Shown here one piece after another: positions 59,090 to 64,000 of a stretch of DNA of 64,000 nucleotides. The position numbers were made by a program, and so were the translations under genes. The stretch is from Dolomedes plantarius (taxonomy: Eukaryota > Arthropoda > Arachnida > Araneae > Dolomedidae). Below the pieces are notes generated by a model. The model made no database searches. It was not told the origin of the DNA and worked only from the letters and a program-made list of their open reading frames with translations. The stretch spans positions 58,686,119 through 58,750,118 of the forward strand of contig OU015501.1 in NCBI GenBank assembly GCA_907164885.2, written 5' to 3'. How positions within the stretch are numbered: the stretch's first letter is position 1; each line of letters opens with the position of its first letter.

Positions 59090-59735
59090 CACTAAGGCAT
59101 TCTAAAAAGTCATCTATTCTAGGAAGGGGAAATTTATCTTTAACAGTTTGCGAATTTAATTTTCTGTGATCTATCACTAATCGAAGTTCTCCTGTCTTTT
59201 TCTTCACGAGTAAAACTGAACTAGCATATGAAGATATCGTTTCAGTAACAATCCTGCCCTTATCCCACTCATCCACTATCATCCTTATCGCGGTACGTTC
59301 TTTAGCATTGGTTTTGCATGGTTTCATGCAGACTGGTTTAGCTCCTTCAACTTCTTCGAGGTTCATTTCTGTCAACTTTGTGCTACTTAACTCCTTTATA
59401 TTCAATGCAAAGCAGTCTCGATACTCATTAATTAAATTCAAAATTTCTCGACTTCTTTCTATACTAACATTGTATAGAATGTGACATTGTATAGAAGTGA
59501 TTGATTTCTTAAGTTCTAAAACTTCATTTACCACAAAATCCTTCTCTCGTTCTAAATTTTCAAGGTTCTCATTTTCTTGATATAATACAATTTTTTCGAT
59601 TATTTCCGCTCTACCAATACACTGATCCTTCCTTAAACAATGTTTTTCATTTTCAAAATTGGTGATTGGCACTGTCGTTTCTCCATTCCTTATTTCTAGC
59701 AATGTTCCACAACCATCAGTTGAACTATCCACTAA

Positions 59736-60240
59736 CGAACTGACGAAACCCGCTCAAGCCCCATTCTTGATTATTTGAAACTAAGAAGTAAACACTTAAA
59801 AGCACGGGGGTATAGAGCATGTGAGCATCAAAGCATGCGGCTATCGCTATCACTCCGACAAATTAAAAAATTCTAACCCTTGGGGGTCAAACTGGGAAAT
59901 GTTCATTTCATGTAGGTCAGAAGGGAAGGCTTTTTCGCTCTCTAAACTTCAGCAATGGTCATGTCAAGTCACACTGCCATTCTCTGTCGCTTTACGTGTT
60001 GCTTTGCAACGCGCGCTGTGTATTTGCTAAATTGTTCTCCGATATCCACCTTAAGTCCGCAAATATACTCTGTCTGTATCTACAACGTAGGCACGACTGT
60101 TAATTCACCTTGATGCCGGATATGTGAATGCTTGTGAACTCTTGGTGAAGTCCATGTCCACGTTGGTGGATATTTGAAATAAATTTTTTTGCAAGAACTG
60201 TGCCTGTGCTCTCCATATTTGGATTCTGATGCATTGTGTA
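59736..60240. other. Intergenic stretch, nothing recognised
   Basis: May include upstream gypsy sequence, but no gag or protease motif is visible. Confidence 0.4.
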
Positions 60241-60247
60241 TTATTGC

Positions 60248-60290
60248 GCGCGCGCGCACACACACACATATCTATCTATATCTATAAAAC
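60248..60290. repeat. Short (CG)n(CA)n(TCTA)n microsatellite
   Basis: CG, CA and TATC repeats merging into the 5' end of Helitron D. Confidence 0.85.
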
Positions 60291-60801
60291 AGTTCCGTAA
60301 CTGACTCACTGACATACAACGCACAGACCAAACCGATGGACCTAAAGGGCTGAAATTTTGCATGGTGATTCTTCTTATGATGTAGGGGTGCACTAAGAAA
60401 GATTTTTTAAAAATTCTTCTTAGATTTTTTAAAATTAAATTTTTAAGATGTTTTTGTAACTTTTTTTAAGTTTGCATTTAAAATAATAATTTGAGGGTTA
60501 TAAAATTTATATCACGAGAAAGGTAAAAAAAAAATGCCTTTAAAATGAAATTTTTTTTTAACCTTTATCTCGATTTTCTGATTTTTGGTGAATTTTTAAA
60601 GATTAATTTTTAGAATTTAATTTATTAAATGCTGATCACGTGATTTCTTTTTCTGGTACTTTAAATAAATTTATCGTCACGTGCATAACAACTAAATAGA
60701 CAAACAAATACTTTTTTTCTTTCTAATGCAGCAGACGATTGGATATTATCCAAAAAAAAAATAAATTTCCCTTACGATTTTTTTATAAATAAATATATAT
60801 A

Positions 60802-62453
60802 CAGTGGCTCCCAAAAGTGTTCGTACACTTACGATTTTCAATGAAATAGGGGTCTATCCATTGATTAAAATGAATATTTCAGAATGGGTATTTATTAATA
60901 AGATCTATAATCTATTCTTAACAAAACTACATGAAATATTTTGAAAACATAGTAAAACTTTATTTTTAAGAAACCAATAATCCAAAAGTAACAAAAACTT
61001 TTTCTCACAAAAGTCATCGTACACTTGTAAAAAATCTCTACATTTTAGTAAATATTCTAATTTTTCGTTAAATTAATATTTAGTAGGATATCCTTTAGCA
61101 TCCACAACAGCTTTTAAACGTCTGGGAATAGATTGCTTTAGTTCTTTTGTAAATTTTGCATCAATGTTCATCCATTCTTCCATCATAATTGTTTTTAGTT
61201 CGCTTTTCGTGTGAATGTCGTGTTTTCGTACTCGAACCTCCAGTTCTCTCCAAATATGTTCTATTGGGTTTAAATCTGGCGATTGAGGTGGTGTTTTCAA
61301 AACTTGTGGACAATTATAGAGACACCAGATGCTAACGTTGAGAGCCGTGTGCTTAGGATCGTTATCTTTATAAAGAACAAAGTTGTTTCCAATACACAAA
61401 TTTTGAGTTGATAATTTTAAATTGACTCTTAATATTTATAAAAACAGCATGATTCATTATGCCATCAATAAATACCAAATTTCCTAGTCCTGATGCTGAC
61501 ATGCACCCCCACACAAGGATACCTCCACCGGCATGCTTAACTGTTCCTACTAAGTTCTTGGGATTAATTTCCTCATTTTTTTCTTCTCCATACAATTATA
61601 CGCCCATCAGCACCAAAAATGTTCATCGGCAAATAAGACATTATTCCAATAGGTTTGGGGCTTATTTATCATTGATAGTGCGAAGGGAAGCCTAAACTTT
61701 CTGTTTTTCTCACTCACGAAAAATTTTCTATGGGTAGAACGCCCGTGTTATCCAGCTGTTCTGAGAACTCGTCAAAAAATTTCAGGTGAAATTGAAGTAG
61801 AAAATGTTTCATTGAATTCTGCAGAAACTTTTACAGCACTCAAACGTGAATTTTTCACAAATTTTCTAATTATAAATCTCTGATCACGTTTTGTTAACTT
61901 TGCCGGACGGCCTTTTCTTACCTTGTTTTAGATCCAATTTTCTTCTTTAAAGCGTTTTGTCACATACTGCACAGTAGAATGGGATAAATTAAGTAATTTA
62001 GCAATATTCCGAACTGATTTACCACTACTATGTTGAAAAATAATCAATTTTCGAATGCTGTTTGTTGTTTCTTTACGACTACGAGCCATTTTTAAATAAT
62101 AAATAGAATATTACGGAGTAGGCAAGCAAAAATTAAAGCCAAACGATATTTTAAATGCCACCGAAATTCAAAAATAAAAATAAAGTGCCTGATGATAATT
62201 TTAATTATGAATTTATTCGAAAATATTTCAGTGTACGATGACTTTTGTGAGATAAAGTTTTTGTTACTTTTTGATTACTGGTTTCTTAAAAATAAAGTTT
62301 TACTATGTTTTCAAAATATATCATGTAGTTTTGTTAAGAATAGATTATAGATCTTATTATTAAATACCCATTCTGAAATATTCATTTTAATTAATGGATA
62401 GACTCCTGTTTCATTGAAATTCGTAAGTGTACGAACACTTTTGGGAGCCACTG
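60802..62453 (-). mobile_element. Tc1-like transposon with long (about 225-bp) terminal inverted repeats
   Basis: A 1652-bp element flanked by TA. Both ends begin CAGTGGCTCCCAAAAGTGTT, and the inverted match continues for about 225 bp with few differences. A second internal CATCGTACACT motif lies at the inner edge of each repeat, like the double binding sites in long-TIR Tc1 families (Minos/Paris type). The transposase is on the minus strand and broken. Confidence 0.92.
61073..62091 (-). pseudogene. Tc1-like DD34E transposase pseudogene
   Basis: The minus-strand ATG at 62091 opens MARSRKETTNSIRK, then a helix-turn-helix region (SVRNIAKLLNLSHSTVQ). Stops and frame changes follow near 61930 and 61750. 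Later blocks: FADE (first Asp, about 61637), then GGGILVWGCMSASGLGNLVF. After another frame change near 61390 come YKDNDPKHTA (second Asp) and SPDLNPIEHIW (Glu), 34 residues apart, and the end KAVVDAKGYPTKY. Several lesions make it inactive. Confidence 0.9.

Positions 62454-62454
<1 letters not shown>

Positions 62455-62532
<78 letters not shown>
62455..62532. repeat. (TA)n tract right of the Tc1 in Helitron D
   Basis: About 78 bases of TA with one TGTA interruption. Confidence 0.95.
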
Positions 62533-62534
<2 letters not shown>

Positions 62535-62665
62535 CATCCATTATATACATTGATCGTCGCATTTATTATAAATATATATATTTATTTTTTTGGGATTAAT
62601 TGCATACATTGACCGTTGTATTTAATTTGAATGTACTCCGTAGCGAAGCGCGGGTTTTCAGCTAG

Positions 62666-63560
<895 letters not shown>

Positions 63561-64000
63561 TACATATATATATTGAGAGAGAGAGAACGAGATAAGTGTG
63601 TATGTATAAATAAAAATAAAATAATTTAAGTCTTTTCCGTCACCCATGGGTAAAATGTCTCAACCGATTTCCTTAGAACTTGTGCTCATGTATTTATAAT
63701 ATTGTAACAATCCTAACTTTTATTTCCTGAATTTTAAATAAGCCTTTAAATCCACTTTTTACATTAAATCGAAAAAAATATATACATTTTGTTAACAAAC
63801 TTTATCGGACAAAAGAATAAAAGCTAGAAACAAGCGCAATTTCGTTTATCCAGTGGAAAGATTTTTATTTGCATGTTTGCTGTTAATAATCGGTAGTTAA
63901 AACCTATTAAATGGAATGGAGGTTTAAGATAATTTATGCGTTTAAATCAAGAAGAGCTCAAATAATCTATCTTAAAGGAACTCTGACGATTTATCAATTC
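63561..64000. other. Intergenic end of window, nothing recognised
   Basis: Short TA and GA repeats at the left, then A+T-rich unique sequence. Confidence 0.5.

Larger units (their letters stand above)
57248..59732 (-). pseudogene. pol: gypsy RT-RNase H pseudogene
   Basis: Upstream part (59732-59098): LLVKKKTGELRLVIDHRKLN, then PLPRIDDFLECL, the first RT blocks. The MITE then interrupts. After it come MIDSVHGYLQIPLT (motif A region) and FGLVNAPPEFQGLMNQVLSP (motif B). The YLDD motif C appears twice because of a tandem duplication: once broken by an extra base, and once as CYLDDILIPARS followed by a stop. Next are KLTKCEFGKTEVEYLGF, then the RNase H connection. In RNase H the usual TDASS reads PVPSS, losing the first catalytic Asp. 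ARWSNLIQEYDFQIKHSPG and DALSRSP are clear. The frame ends at SELRKLID where the Helitron begins. Confidence 0.92.
57244..59735 (-). mobile_element. Ty3/gypsy retrotransposon pol fragment
   Basis: Minus-strand pol remains from just before the RT domain to past RNase H, without LTRs, gag or integrase. The downstream side ends at the Helitron (57243). A hAT MITE (58464-59089) and a 75-bp duplication lie within. Confidence 0.92.
60271..62665 (+). mobile_element. Non-autonomous Helitron, copy D, split by a Tc1 element
   Basis: Begins TCTATCTATATCTATAAAAC; the exact TC may be 60271 or 60281. Ends in hairpin CCGTAGCGAAGCGCGGG and TTTTCAGCTAG at 62665. A 1652-bp Tc1 sits in its TA tract. Without it the element is about 740 bp. 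Its CTAG end joins Helitron E directly. Confidence 0.85.

Overview
This is an A+T-rich, eukaryotic, apparently intergenic window built almost entirely from transposable elements, their decayed remains and microsatellites. I found no convincing host protein-coding exon. The mix of families (Tc1/mariner groups, hAT and pogo elements, Helitrons, a gypsy pol, tRNA-derived SINEs) and the many long (TA)n tracts suggest an arthropod, possibly a chelicerate such as a spider. That assignment is inference from repeat content only.

Layout. 1-3.3 kb: broken hAT transposase (ZMYM1-like lineage). 5.7-10.7 kb: a CA/TA microsatellite followed by a dead Tc1, then two more Tc1 elements (an intact DD36E copy and a frameshifted one) inserted side by side in one TA tract. 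11.9-12.5 kb: tandem repeat. 13.5-14.1 kb: a solo LTR with a 4-bp target duplication. 14.9-16.9 kb: a Helitron split by a second DD36E Tc1. 18.5-24.2 kb: several small hAT, mariner and pogo-like MITEs, many with clear target duplications. 24.3-24.7 kb: two tRNA-like units followed directly by a tRNA-headed SINE. 25.8-31.1 kb: two more Helitrons around a reverse-transcriptase pseudogene with one premature stop. 33-34 kb: a second Helitron family. 38-50 kb: MITEs, nested twice (a TA-target MITE inside a hAT MITE, and a hAT MITE inside a pogo element). 51.7-53.2 kb: 171-bp tandem repeat, LINE remnant, hAT-like repeat. 54.9-56.2 kb: DD41D mariner relative. 56.6-59.7 kb: gypsy pol fragment bounded by a Helitron and split by a hAT MITE. 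60.3-63.6 kb: two head-to-tail Helitrons, the first split by a long-TIR Tc1.

How the parts relate. The main pattern is layering. Helitrons carry (TA)n tracts near their 3' ends. At least four Tc1-type elements, and several TA-target MITEs, have ends that lie directly in TA tracts, two of them in Helitron-borne tracts. hAT-type MITEs have landed in older elements. The only transposase that reads through intact is the DD36E copy at 8098-9138. Everything else coding is interrupted. I did not find a clear new biological system. The best candidates for something undescribed are the three-unit tRNA/SINE array at 24.3 kb, the TA-tract/Helitron/Tc1 nesting, and the reverse-transcriptase unit preceded by a perfect 20-bp-arm palindrome.
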